DNA from: DATBLZ01 sp036555065
GTDB taxonomy: Bacteria > Pseudomonadota > Gammaproteobacteria > Steroidobacterales > Rariloculaceae
Direction: 5' to 3'
Length of the DNA: 64,000 nt
Assembly (NCBI GenBank): GCA_036555065.1
Contig: DATBLZ010000166.1
Span: 1-64,000 of the forward strand
Shown here: in pieces, positions 50,833 to 58,706 of the stretch
Position numbering within the stretch: the first letter of the stretch is position 1
Layout: every line of letters starts with the position of its first letter
Made by a program: the position numbers and the translations under genes
Notes under the pieces: generated by a model
Told to the model about the DNA's origin: nothing
Seen by the model: only the letters and a program-made list of their open reading frames with translations
Databases searched by the model: none

Positions 50833-51633
50833 ATGCCGGCGCGCGACAAATTCCACTTGGAGCTCGAAGATTTCGCGCTCGAGCTCGGCCATACGGCCGG
50901 CGGCATTGCGCGCGCATACTTTCGGAACGCTTTCTCCGTTCAGAATAAAGACGCCGGCGGTTTCGATCCCGTCACGACCGCCGACCGCGCGATCGAGACG
51001 GTGCTACGCAAGATGATCAACGAACGTTACCCCGAGCACGGCATCGTCGCCGAAGAGGAGGGCAGCGACCGACCGGAATCGCGGTTCACGTGGTTCATCG
51101 ACCCGATCGACGGCACGCGCTCGTTCATGATGGGCTCGCCGCTGTGGGGGACGCTCGTAGGACTCACGGAAGCAGGCAAACCGATTTTCGGCTTGCTGAG
51201 TCAGCCGTTCCTCGAGGAAGTTTTTTTCGGTGCGCCTTCCGGGAGCTGGCTCATCACGGGAGCCGGCCGACAGCGCTTGCGCTCGCGGCCTACGCCTACG
51301 CTCGCGCAAGCCGCGCTCGCGAGCACGACACCGGATATGTTTCAGGGCGTCACTGCCGACCGGTTTCACGCGCTCGCGAAGCGGTGCCTCATGTGCCGCT
51401 ATGGCGGGGACTGCTACAACTACGCGATGCTCGCCGCGGGCTTCATCGATCTCGTCGTCGAAACCGGCTTGAAGCCATTCGATATCGTCCCCCTTGTTCC
51501 GATCCTCGAAGGCGCCGGTTGCGTTGTCACCGATTGGGAGGGGCACGCGCCGCTCTCGGGCGGTGCCGTCGTAGCCGCAGGCACGCGCGAGCTCCACGCG
51601 CAGGCGCTCAGCGTGCTGCAGAGCTCTTCGTAG
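50833..51633 (+). CDS. hisN: Histidinol-phosphatase, inositol monophosphatase family
   Basis: A 266-residue metal-dependent phosphatase from ATG 50833 (an upstream TTG is in frame). Metal-binding motifs of the family: DPVTTADRAIE, VAEEEGSDR, WFIDPIDGTRSFMMG, and GDCYNYAMLAAGFIDLVVE with KPFDIVP. These follow HisN-type histidinol-phosphatases, which take the step from histidinol phosphate to histidinol; other small sugar phosphates cannot be ruled out. A HAD phosphatase gene follows 29 bases later on the same strand. Confidence 0.85.
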   Translation: MPARDKFHLELEDFALELGHTAGGIARAYFRNAFSVQNKDAGGFDPVTTADRAIETVLRKMINERYPEHGIVAEEEGSDRPESRFTWFIDPIDGTRSFMMGSPLWGTLVGLTEAGKPIFGLLSQPFLEEVFFGAPSGSWLITGAGRQRLRSRPTPTLAQAALASTTPDMFQGVTADRFHALAKRCLMCRYGGDCYNYAMLAAGFIDLVVETGLKPFDIVPLVPILEGAGCVVTDWEGHAPLSGGAVVAAGTRELHAQALSVLQSSS

Positions 51634-51662
51634 AAGCGGCGTCAGCCAGCGACCCCTGCGCC

Positions 51663-52322
51663 GTGCGCCATCAGCTCCTACCAACGGTGGTGTTCGACCT
51701 CGACGGCACGTTGGTCGACTCGGATGCGTTTGACGGCGACTTATACATTGCAGCCGTCCGTAAGGTGCTCGGCGACGTCGAGCTCGATAGCTCCTGGCAG
51801 ACATATCGGCACGTCACCGATGCCGGAGTCCTCGCGCAGGTCGTCGAAGAGGTCGGCGTGGCCGATGCGGACCGGGTTATGGCGGAAGTTCGCAATCTCT
51901 TCGGCTCGCTCGTGCAACGCTATCTCACAAGCGGCGGCGCGTGCGTTGCTATCGCCGGCGCAATAGACGCGCTCGAGCGTTTACAGTCGAGTGGCTACAA
52001 AGTCGGCGTGGCGACCGGCGGTTGGGGGCACACGGCCCGAATGAAGCTCGAGCGCGCGGGCTTCCCGGCCGAGAGCCTCGTGATCGCGTCGAGTGACGAC
52101 AGCGCCGATCGCGTCGAGATCATGACGACGTGCCTCCGTCGACTCGGCGGGGATTCGAAGCACGCGATCTATGTCGGCGATGGCCTCTGGGATCTGGAAG
52201 CGAGCCGCAAGGCCGCCTGGGGTTTTATCGGTGTCGGCGCGAAACTCCGAGGCCATTGCGAAAACTGGATCGCCGACTTTACCGACGATGCATGGCAGTT
52301 GCCGCTGGGCTCGATCAGATAA
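51663..52322 (+). CDS. HAD-superfamily phosphatase
   Basis: A 219-residue cytoplasmic enzyme from GTG 51663. HAD motif I is VVFDLDGTLVDS with both catalytic aspartates; motif II threonine is in KVGVATGGWG; motif III/IV acids are in HAIYVGDGLWDLEAS. A helical cap lies between motifs I and II, as in phosphoglycolate phosphatase-like (subfamily IA) members. The GDG-W-D form of motif IV is slightly unusual (more often GDxxxD). The substrate is unknown. The stop is convergent with the radical SAM gene 23 bases away. Confidence 0.82.
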   Translation: MRHQLLPTVVFDLDGTLVDSDAFDGDLYIAAVRKVLGDVELDSSWQTYRHVTDAGVLAQVVEEVGVADADRVMAEVRNLFGSLVQRYLTSGGACVAIAGAIDALERLQSSGYKVGVATGGWGHTARMKLERAGFPAESLVIASSDDSADRVEIMTTCLRRLGGDSKHAIYVGDGLWDLEASRKAAWGFIGVGAKLRGHCENWIADFTDDAWQLPLGSIR

Positions 52323-52345
52323 CTGCAGCGGCGAGCCCTCAATTG

Positions 52346-53428
52346 CTATAGCAACGAAAGCTGGGGGCTTGCCCCGGCCGGCGGCACGAACCGACTCGTG
52401 TCGAGCTCGCGGCGTTCCTTATTGAGCCCGTAGCGGCGACACGCCACCTCGAAACGCTTGCGGAAGAGATCCGCATAGATACCCTCACCGCGCATCCGCG
52501 AGCCGAAGCGCGGGTCGTTGTCGCGTCCGCCGCGCAGCTCACGTACGCGCGCCATCACATGCTCGGCCTTGAGCGGCGCATGCGTTCGCAGCCACTCCTG
52601 GAAGAGCGCGTTGACCTCAAAAGGCAGACGCAGCATCACGTAGCCGGCCGTTTTCGCACCTGCGCCGGCGGCGGCTTCGAGAATGCTCTCGAGCTCGTGA
52701 TCCGTGAGCACCGGTATCACGGGCGCGACCATGACGCCGACGGGCACGCCCGCTTCGGTGAGCTTGCGCACGGCGGCGAGCCGGGAGGCCGGGCCAGCCG
52801 CGCGCGGCTCGAGCGTGCGTTTGAGCTCGCTGTCGAGCGTCGTGATGCTGATCGAGACTGCGATCAAATTGCGCTCGGCCATGCTCGCAAGCAGATCGAT
52901 GTCGCGTGCGATGAGCGCAGCGCCCTTCGTGACGATCGTCGTCGGATGATTGAGCGCCGACAGCATTTCGAGGATCGCGCGCGTGACGCCGTACTCGCGC
53001 TCGATGGGTTGATAAGGATCCGTATTCGTGCCGAGCGCGATCGGCGAGCATTCGTAACCGGGCGCACCGAGCTCCTTCTTGAGCAATTGTGCCGCGTCCG
53101 GCTTGTAGAAGAGCCGCGTCTCGAAGTCGAGGCCCGGCGACAAGTCGAGATACGCGTGCGTTGGCCGAGAGTAGCAATAAGGGCATCCATGCTCGCAGCC
53201 CCTATACGGGTTGATCGACTGCGTGAACGGAATGTCGGGCGATTGGTTGCGGGCGATGATGGTGCGCGACGCGTCGGGTTGGACCGTGGTCGCGAGCGGC
53301 GGCAAGGGTTCCTCGAGGATCCCCCAGCCGTCATCGTCGGCCTCGGCGTGGGTGGACGCGAAGCGTCCAGCCGGCTTCGACGCGGCGCCGCGGCCTTTTT
53401 GGACGGACTTGCGATCTACGCTGCCCAC
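52346..53428 (-). CDS. PA0069-family radical SAM protein
   Basis: A 360-residue radical SAM enzyme of the PA0069/Rv2578c family. The cluster-binding motif is CEHGCPYCY (C-x3-C-x2-C with the usual Tyr), preceded by FTQSINPYRG. Further family parts are GTNTDPYQPIEREY, TIVTKGAALIARDID and SISITTLDSELKRTLEPRAAGP, as in spore photoproduct lyase-related proteins. The GTG at 53428 has no ribosome site and lies 13 bases from a LexA box, so expression is probably induced by DNA damage. The homologous Pseudomonas gene is, to my recollection, also in the LexA regulon. The reaction is unknown. Confidence 0.88.
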   Translation of the reverse strand: MGSVDRKSVQKGRGAASKPAGRFASTHAEADDDGWGILEEPLPPLATTVQPDASRTIIARNQSPDIPFTQSINPYRGCEHGCPYCYSRPTHAYLDLSPGLDFETRLFYKPDAAQLLKKELGAPGYECSPIALGTNTDPYQPIEREYGVTRAILEMLSALNHPTTIVTKGAALIARDIDLLASMAERNLIAVSISITTLDSELKRTLEPRAAGPASRLAAVRKLTEAGVPVGVMVAPVIPVLTDHELESILEAAAGAGAKTAGYVMLRLPFEVNALFQEWLRTHAPLKAEHVMARVRELRGGRDNDPRFGSRMRGEGIYADLFRKRFEVACRRYGLNKERRELDTSRFVPPAGASPQLSLL

Positions 53429-53440
53429 GCGCGCAGTGTA

Positions 53441-53460
53441 TACTGATTCTATATACAGTA
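53441..53460 (-). promoter_or_regulatory. LexA (SOS) box
   Basis: The site reads TACTG-N10-CAGTA, with both conserved half sites (CTG at 53443-53445, CAG at 53456-53458) and an AT-rich centre, matching the gammaproteobacterial LexA consensus in all outer bases. It lies directly before the radical SAM gene on the minus strand and about 150 bases from the divergent small gene at 53614. Confidence 0.85.
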
Positions 53461-53613
53461 AAACCGTCGGGGAGCGGCCGCTTGCGCGGACCTGCGGGTG
53501 GCTCGGCCCGGCTTCCGGCGGCTCACGGACGTGAAGTGGTTAGCTGCACTTCGGGGCAACCCAGGCTAACATCGCGCGACGTAAGGTCCGTGCATGATCG
53601 GGTTTGACAGATC

Positions 53614-53940
53614 ATGACCCATGATCCGACGCAGAAGCTCTTGATTCCTGTCCGGCAGTCGGAAGCCGGCGGCGTTGTCGTGGATTCCAATGGCCGCAAC
53701 GTCTGGCAGTGGAAGGACGAGCAGCTCGACAGCACGTCGGTCGTGCTCCAGCGTCTCGACAACGCCTCGCTCGAGCTCGAGTCGACGCGGAAAGTACCGG
53801 TCGCGAAGGGCGAAAAAGACGCGAAGTCCCAAAAAGACTCCAAGCAACAGGACCCCAAGCGCCGCGGCACTCGCGAAACGCTGTCCGCGAGCTTCGAAGT
53901 CGATGAGGGCGGCGGCTTTGATCCGTACAACCACCGTTAA
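53614..53940 (+). CDS. Hypothetical hydrophilic protein
   Basis: A 108-residue protein from ATG 53614; the ribosome site is not clear. The N-terminal 60 residues are folded-looking (LLIPVRQSEAGGVVVD, GRNVWQWKDEQLDSTSVVLQRLDNASLELE), and the rest is a lysine/aspartate-rich linker ending in FEVDEGGGFDPYNHR. No family is recognised. The frame has the codon use of its neighbours and no overlap with another gene, so it is probably real. It is divergent from the LexA-controlled radical SAM gene, but whether it shares that control cannot be told. Confidence 0.6.
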   Translation: MTHDPTQKLLIPVRQSEAGGVVVDSNGRNVWQWKDEQLDSTSVVLQRLDNASLELESTRKVPVAKGEKDAKSQKDSKQQDPKRRGTRETLSASFEVDEGGGFDPYNHR

Positions 53941-54006
53941 GGGCTTCCGCTAGGGCCTCTCCGCCCTCCGTTCAATCCGTTCGCGCGCCAAGTGGGTGCA
54001 ATACAC

Positions 54007-54055
54007 GCACCAACGTAGTGCGCTGACGCTTCGTTCACCCGCACCCATTTAGCGC
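54007..54055 (+). promoter_or_regulatory. Two NtrC-type binding sites
   Basis: Site 1, GCAC-N7-GTGC at 54007-54021, is a full match to the NtrC palindrome known from glnA promoters. Site 2, GCAC-N7-GCGC at 54041-54055, has one mismatch. They are 34 bases apart, close to three helical turns, so dimers would sit on one face. They lie 30-78 bases upstream of the sigma-54 element. Confidence 0.6.
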
Positions 54056-54083
54056 AAGCCTTGATCTCGCGGGCTCCTTGGCT

Positions 54084-54099
54084 TGGCACGGAAGCTGCA
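54084..54099 (+). promoter_or_regulatory. Sigma-54 promoter of the porin-glnK-amtB operon
   Basis: TGGCACG-GAAG-CTGCA agrees with TGGCACG-N4-TTGCW except for one base; GG (54085-54086) and GC (54097-54098) are twelve bases apart as required. It is about 52 bases before the porin start and has NtrC-like sites upstream, as expected for ammonium-transport genes. Confidence 0.8.
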
Positions 54100-54150
54100 G
54101 TGGCCGGCCTTGTCTACACACAACGCGCAACTTCAAGGAGACCACGCGCC

Positions 54151-54840
54151 ATGTACAAGAAGATTCTAGCCACTTCGGCGTTGCTCACAACCGCAGCCAT
54201 TCCCGCCGTTACGTTGGCCGATGCCAGTGCCAACGCCGGCTGGTCGAGTGAGTACATTTTCCGCGGCATCTTTCAGGAAGATTCCTCGGCCTATGCCGGT
54301 ATCGACTATGCCACCGACAGCGGCCTCTATGTTGGCACGTGGGGCGCTGACGTTGGTCTCGGTCTGGAAACGGACCTGTATTTCGGTTTTGCAGGCGGTG
54401 AGGACTTTACCTACAAGATCGGCTTCACGGGGTACTACTACACCGACGATTTCGACGATACCTACCAGGAGGTCAATCTCGGCGTCGGCTACGGCATTTT
54501 CGCCCTAGACGTTGCGATCGGCGAGTGGGACGGGTTCGGCACGCCGTACGACTACACGTTCACGTCAATCACGATTTCGCCGGAGAAGGGCCCCTATTAC
54601 AAGTTCGCCACTTGGGGCGATGACTTCGGAGATTTCCTCACCACCGGCGACCCCGAATATTTCGAGATCGGCTACGTGCACAGTCTCGAAGATCTCGGCG
54701 TCGATTTGTCGATTGCGGTCACGTTCAGCGACGATCTCGTCGTCGCGAACCCGGATGACTTCGTCGGTACAGTCGAGGCACTAGCCGACTATGCCCTCGT
54801 TTTTGGCGTCAAGAAGACCTTCGGAATCGGCGGAGAGTGA
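54151..54840 (+). CDS. TorF-like putative outer-membrane porin
   Basis: A 229-residue exported protein; the ATG at 54151 has AAGGAG ten bases upstream. A signal peptide ends VTLA-D. The opening of the mature protein, GWSSEYIFRGIFQEDSSAYAGIDYAT, and the many tyrosine/phenylalanine strands are typical of the TorF-family/TIGR02001 putative porins. It is the first gene after the sigma-54 promoter and precedes glnK by 33 bases, so it probably helps ammonium or another nitrogen source cross the outer membrane under nitrogen limitation. Confidence 0.85.
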   Translation: MYKKILATSALLTTAAIPAVTLADASANAGWSSEYIFRGIFQEDSSAYAGIDYATDSGLYVGTWGADVGLGLETDLYFGFAGGEDFTYKIGFTGYYYTDDFDDTYQEVNLGVGYGIFALDVAIGEWDGFGTPYDYTFTSITISPEKGPYYKFATWGDDFGDFLTTGDPEYFEIGYVHSLEDLGVDLSIAVTFSDDLVVANPDDFVGTVEALADYALVFGVKKTFGIGGE

Positions 54841-54873
54841 CTCCACAACGATGAAAACGCTATCGAGGTATTT

Positions 54874-55212
54874 ATGAAACTCATTACGGCAGTCATTAAG
54901 CCGTTCAAGCTCGAGGACGTTCGCCAAGCGCTCGGCGAAGCAGGCGTCCAAGGCATGACCGTCACGGAGGTGAAAGGGTTCGGGCGGCAAAAGGGCCACA
55001 CCGAGCTCTATCGCGGCGCCGAATATTCCGTGGACTTCGTCCCGAAAACAAAAGTCGAAGTGGCCGTGCCGGACGCGCTCGTCGAGCAGGCTGTCGAAGC
55101 GATCATTGCGGCCGCGGCGACGGGCTCGATCGGCGACGGCAAGGTATTCGTCTCGCCGCTCGAGAACGCCGTGCGGATCCGGACCGGTGAAACCGGCGAC
55201 GCGGCGCTTTGA
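54874..55212 (+). CDS. glnK: Nitrogen regulatory PII protein GlnK
   Basis: A 112-residue PII protein. The T-loop has the uridylylated tyrosine, Tyr51, in RGAEYSVDFVPK; the B-loop TGSIGDGKVFV and C-terminal RIRTGETGDAAL complete the ATP/2-oxoglutarate site. Being encoded directly before amtB, it is the GlnK type that plugs AmtB when ammonium is plentiful. It lies in the sigma-54-dependent operon, so it should be made under nitrogen limitation. Confidence 0.95.
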   Translation: MKLITAVIKPFKLEDVRQALGEAGVQGMTVTEVKGFGRQKGHTELYRGAEYSVDFVPKTKVEVAVPDALVEQAVEAIIAAAATGSIGDGKVFVSPLENAVRIRTGETGDAAL

Positions 55213-55235
55213 GCCACTCTAAGAGGAAAACAAAG

Positions 55236-56678
55236 ATGAAAGCTTTGCAAAAACTAGCCGCCGCGGCGCCAGCCCTGCGGCCGATGCATTGGCTCACCGC
55301 GATAGTCGCGGCCTTAGGACCGGCCCTCGCGTTCGCGCAGGATGTGCCCGTTCCCGATAAGGGCGATACGGCGTGGATGCTGACGTCGACGGCGCTGGTG
55401 CTGGCGATGTCCGTGCCGGCGCTCGCATTGTTTTATGGCGGACTCGTCCGCAGCAAGAACATGCTGTCGGTGCTCATGCAGGTGTTCGTAACGTTCTCGC
55501 TGATCACGGTGCTCTGGTGCGTGTACGGCTATTCGCTCGCGTTCACGGCCGGCAACCCGTTCTTCGGCGGACTCGATCGGCTGTTCTTGAAGGGTACCTT
55601 CGATTCGGCCACGGGTATCTTTTCGATGGCGGCTACGTTCAGCAAGGGCGTCTATATACCCGAGCTCGTCTTCGTGGGGTTCCAAGCGACGTTTGCTGCG
55701 ATCACGTGCTGCCTGATCCTTGGGTCCATCGTCGAGCGCATCAAGTTCTCCGCGGTGTTGCTCTTCATGGTGCTCTGGTTCACGTTTAGCTACGCGCCAG
55801 TCGCGCACATGGTGTGGTTCTGGATGGGGCCGGACGCATACACGGCGGAGCCCGGCGTCGCACAAGCGATGGACGCGCTCGCTGGCAAGATCTGGCTGTG
55901 GGGTGCCCTCGACTTCGCGGGCGGCACGGTCGTCCACATCAACGCCGGTGTCGCAGGCCTCGTCGGCGCGTTCGTGCTCGGCAAGCGCGTGGGGCTAGGC
56001 CGAGAGGCGATGGCGCCGCACAACTTGACGATGACGATGATCGGCGCGTCGTTGCTGTGGTTCGGCTGGTTCGGATTCAACGCGGGATCGGCGCTCGAGG
56101 CAGGCAATTTCGCAGCTCTCGCGTTCATGAACACATTCCTCGCGACGGCATGCGCGGTGCTGAGCTGGATGTTCGCCGAGTGGCTCTTCAAGGGTAAGCC
56201 TTCGATGCTCGGTGCCGCCTCAGGCGCAGTCGCGGGTCTGGTCGCCATTACCCCGGCCGCAGGCAACGTCGGGATTCCCGGCGCGTTCGTGATCGGTCTT
56301 GCGGCTGGCGTCGTGTGTCTGTGGGGCTGCACGGGCCTGAAGAAGATGATCGGCGCAGACGACGCGCTCGACGTTTTCGGCGTCCACGCGATTGGCGGTA
56401 TCTTGGGCGCGCTCCTAACCGGGGTGTTCAATCACCCGAGTCTCGGCGGTCCTGGTCTCGTGGCGGACTGGGTCACGGCTGCAGCGACCTCGCGCGGCAT
56501 CGGCGCGCAGCTCTGGATTCAGGCTAAAGCCGTTGGTCTCGTGACGTTCTGGACGGCGATCGTCGCGTTTATCTCCTTCTACATCGTGAAGCTCGTCATC
56601 GGGCTGCGCGTGAGCGAGGAGCACGAGCGCGAAGGGCTCGACATCACGGCGCATGGCGAGCGTGCGTATACGGGTTGA
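55236..56678 (+). CDS. amtB: Ammonium transporter AmtB
   Basis: A 480-residue transporter from ATG 55236, with AAGAGG upstream. An N-terminal signal (ending LAFA-Q) is followed by eleven membrane helices. The ammonium site and pore are seen in WMLTSTALVLAMSVPALALFYGGLVRSKN-type opening, SYAPVAHMVWF, DFAGGTVVHINAG (first pore histidine) and FGVHAIGGILGALLTGVF (second pore histidine). It takes up ammonium and is gated by the GlnK encoded just upstream. A strong terminator follows 29 bases after the stop. Confidence 0.96.
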   Translation: MKALQKLAAAAPALRPMHWLTAIVAALGPALAFAQDVPVPDKGDTAWMLTSTALVLAMSVPALALFYGGLVRSKNMLSVLMQVFVTFSLITVLWCVYGYSLAFTAGNPFFGGLDRLFLKGTFDSATGIFSMAATFSKGVYIPELVFVGFQATFAAITCCLILGSIVERIKFSAVLLFMVLWFTFSYAPVAHMVWFWMGPDAYTAEPGVAQAMDALAGKIWLWGALDFAGGTVVHINAGVAGLVGAFVLGKRVGLGREAMAPHNLTMTMIGASLLWFGWFGFNAGSALEAGNFAALAFMNTFLATACAVLSWMFAEWLFKGKPSMLGAASGAVAGLVAITPAAGNVGIPGAFVIGLAAGVVCLWGCTGLKKMIGADDALDVFGVHAIGGILGALLTGVFNHPSLGGPGLVADWVTAAATSRGIGAQLWIQAKAVGLVTFWTAIVAFISFYIVKLVIGLRVSEEHEREGLDITAHGERAYTG

Positions 56679-56706
56679 CGGGCTAAATTTCTAGTCGCGC
56701 AAAAGC

Positions 56707-56736
56707 AAACGCCGCTCCCGAGAGGGAGCGGCGTTT
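56707..56736 (+). terminator. Rho-independent terminator after amtB
   Basis: AAACGCCGCTCCC (56707-56719) and GGGAGCGGCGTTT (56724-56736) form a perfect 13-pair stem with a GAGA tetraloop, ending in a short T-run. The A and T runs on both sides let it stop transcription from either strand, which suits the convergent gene at 56778. Confidence 0.92.
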
Positions 56737-56745
56737 CTCATTCAA

Positions 56746-56770
56746 GATCGCGGCTAGAGCCGCTCGTGCA
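56746..56770. repeat. REP-like palindromic repeat, copy 4 (degenerate)
   Basis: The unit reads gatcgcggctagag plus ccgctcgtgca. It keeps TCGCGGCT and AGCCGCT of copy 1, with a changed end. It lies between the amtB terminator and the stop of the convergent barrel gene. Confidence 0.55.
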
Positions 56771-56777
56771 GAGTCGA

Positions 56778-57410
56778 TTAGCGACGCTGGCGCAGTTGGT
56801 TCGTCTCTTTGGTCGGATAGAAGCGAATGCCCACGCTCCACGAGGTCACGTTCTCCTCGTTCTCCTTGATCTCCATCGTGATCGCCGCGACGTCGGTCAT
56901 GTGGAGATCGAACCCCGCGATGACCGAAGCTTCGCCGATGATGCCCGACATGGCCGTGCTGACGACGTCGGCATACTCGGCGCCGACGCGGACTTCGAAC
57001 GTGTCGGCGAAGCGGAGGCGCGCGCCGCCGATGACCACTGCGCCTTCCTCCTGCATGTTTCCCGTGCCGACGTCGAGATCCAGGGACCGGAATCCGACGC
57101 CGCCGTAGAGGCTCCAGCGTTGGCCGAATTTGCCGGCCTTGCCGAGGCCGATGGTCTTTGCGACGGAGCCCGGGTCACCGACGACGGGATCATCCATCTC
57201 CCAGGCGTGGTAGTCGCCGAACATGAAGTAACGGCTGCTGAAGTCGATTGAGAACTTGGCGCCGAAACCACTCGAATCGTCCCCCGGACCGGCCAAGTCC
57301 CACGTCGAGGCGAGGTAGTCGAAATCGAAGTAGTCGTAGCTGACCTCGTTGTCCTGGGCGAGCGCGACACCCGGGACAAACAGCGCAAGCGCGAGTATTC
57401 GCTTCATCAT
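56778..57410 (-). CDS. Putative outer-membrane barrel protein, unknown function
   Basis: A 210-residue exported protein; ATG 57410 has AAGGAG about nine bases upstream and is followed at once by a second ATG. A signal peptide ends VALAQ. The mature part alternates aromatic and polar strands (EVSYDYFDFDYLASTWDLAG, SIDFSSRYFMFGDYHAWEM, WSLYGGVGFRSLDLDVG) and ends in WSVGIRFYPTKETNQLRQRR. The shape is that of a small eight-stranded barrel, but I cannot name a family. It stands alone between amtB and an SDR gene. Confidence 0.7.
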   Translation of the reverse strand: MMKRILALALFVPGVALAQDNEVSYDYFDFDYLASTWDLAGPGDDSSGFGAKFSIDFSSRYFMFGDYHAWEMDDPVVGDPGSVAKTIGLGKAGKFGQRWSLYGGVGFRSLDLDVGTGNMQEEGAVVIGGARLRFADTFEVRVGAEYADVVSTAMSGIIGEASVIAGFDLHMTDVAAITMEIKENEENVTSWSVGIRFYPTKETNQLRQRR

Positions 57411-57486
57411 GGCGGGCAAACTCCTTGAGAATTCAAGCAATATCCTGGCACAGGCCCCCAGGGGGCAATGCGACATAAGTCACATT

Positions 57487-58272
57487 CTACAGCCTAAGCC
57501 CGCCGTCGACCTCGATGACCCGGCCGTTCAGATAGTCGTTCTCGAGGATATATAGGAGCGTATGGGCGATTTCGTGCGGCTCGCCGAGCCGGCCGGCCGG
57601 GACCAGTGCCGCGGTCTTCGCCAGCGCTTCGGGCTTCATTGCGGCCAGGATCTCCGTGCGCACGAAGCCCGGGGCGATCGCGTTGACCCGAATCCCGTGG
57701 CGCGCGAGCTCCTTCGCCCAAACGACCGTGAGCGCGGCGACGCCGGCTTTGGCCGCCGAGTAGTTGCTCTGCCCGAAGTTGCCGTGCCGCGAGATACTCG
57801 AAATGTTGACGATGCATCCGCCGCGGCCGAGCCGCACCATGCGCTCGGCGGCCTCGCGTCCGCACAGAAACACGCCCGTGAGGTTGACGTCGATGACGGC
57901 TTGCCAATTCTGCAGCGACAGCTTGTCCTGAACGACGCCGTCTTTGGCCTTGACGAGCAAGCCGTCGCGGAGGATGCCGGCGTTGGCAACGGACACGTCG
58001 AGCGCGCCGAAATCGGCGGTGACGCGTTCGTACAGAGCGATCACCTCGCTTTCGGCGGCGACGTCGACTGTGTAGGCACGTGCCGTCGTAGTCGCGGCGA
58101 GCTCCGCGCGCACGCCGGCGAGCGCCGCGGCGTCGCGATCGACGAGCGCGAGAGCGCAGCGCCGTGCGGCGAGCGCACGCGCCATCGCGGCACCGAGCCC
58201 GCGCGCGGCGCCCGTGATCAGCGCAACTTTGTCGTTGAGGTCCACGAGTGTGTGTGTCCAATCATGCCACAA
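57487..58272 (-). CDS. Short-chain dehydrogenase/reductase (FabG-like)
   Basis: A 261-residue NAD(P)-dependent oxidoreductase. The Rossmann motif is ALITGAARGLGAAMA, NAG is in SVANAGILRDGLL, and the catalytic Ser, Tyr and Lys are in NISSISRHGNFGQ and NYSAAKAG. The end (AHTLLYILENDYLNGRVIEVDGGLRL) is typical of 3-oxoacyl-ACP reductase-like members. The start may be ATG 58272 or GTG 58245, the latter fitting the family better. The natural substrate is not clear, since no fatty-acid or polyketide genes adjoin. Confidence 0.9.
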   Translation of the reverse strand: MWHDWTHTLVDLNDKVALITGAARGLGAAMARALAARRCALALVDRDAAALAGVRAELAATTTARAYTVDVAAESEVIALYERVTADFGALDVSVANAGILRDGLLVKAKDGVVQDKLSLQNWQAVIDVNLTGVFLCGREAAERMVRLGRGGCIVNISSISRHGNFGQSNYSAAKAGVAALTVVWAKELARHGIRVNAIAPGFVRTEILAAMKPEALAKTAALVPAGRLGEPHEIAHTLLYILENDYLNGRVIEVDGGLRL

Positions 58273-58313
58273 ACTGCGGTATGCTCCCCGGCCGTATCGC
58301 CGCCTGCCGCCGC

Positions 58314-58706
58314 ATGATTTTTTCGCGCCACCTCTTCGACCAAATCGCGATCGCGCTGTCCGGCGTGTGCCTCGTTCATTGCCTCGCGGTCCCCTTGCTC
58401 GTCGCGTTCCTGCCGCTCGCCGCGATCTCGTTCGGCTCGGAGACGCATTTTCACAGCCTCATGCTGTGGTTCGTCGTGCCGACGAGCATCGTCGGCCTCG
58501 GGCTCGGTCTGCACGCCCATCGTCACATCTGGATCGTATTGCTCGGCGCATTGGGTGTTTCCGTGCTCGCCGCAGCGGCGCTCTGGGGACATACGGCCTG
58601 GGCCACGAGCGTCGAGGTCGGCGTCAGCGTGCTCGGCAGTCTCGTTCTCGCGGCCGCCCACTGGCTGAACTTCCGCGAGGTTCGCCGGCCCCACCGGCAC
58701 ACCTGA
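58314..58706 (+). CDS. MerC-domain membrane protein
   Basis: A 130-residue protein with four membrane helices from ATG 58314. The first helix carries the cysteine pair in LSGVCLVHCLAVPLLVAF, as in MerC. Histidines occur in ETHFHSLML and LHAHRHIW. MerC proteins import mercuric ion, but chromosomal MerC-domain proteins without other mer genes, as here, often have unknown metal roles. Its 3' 83 bases overlap the end of the convergent ATPase gene. Confidence 0.82.
   Translation: MIFSRHLFDQIAIALSGVCLVHCLAVPLLVAFLPLAAISFGSETHFHSLMLWFVVPTSIVGLGLGLHAHRHIWIVLLGALGVSVLAAAALWGHTAWATSVEVGVSVLGSLVLAAAHWLNFREVRRPHRHT

Noticed and set aside
53984..54010. GGTGC...GCACC repeat just upstream of the NtrC sites
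   Set aside because: The half sites are in the wrong order for NtrC (GTGC before GCAC), so it is not counted as an additional enhancer site.
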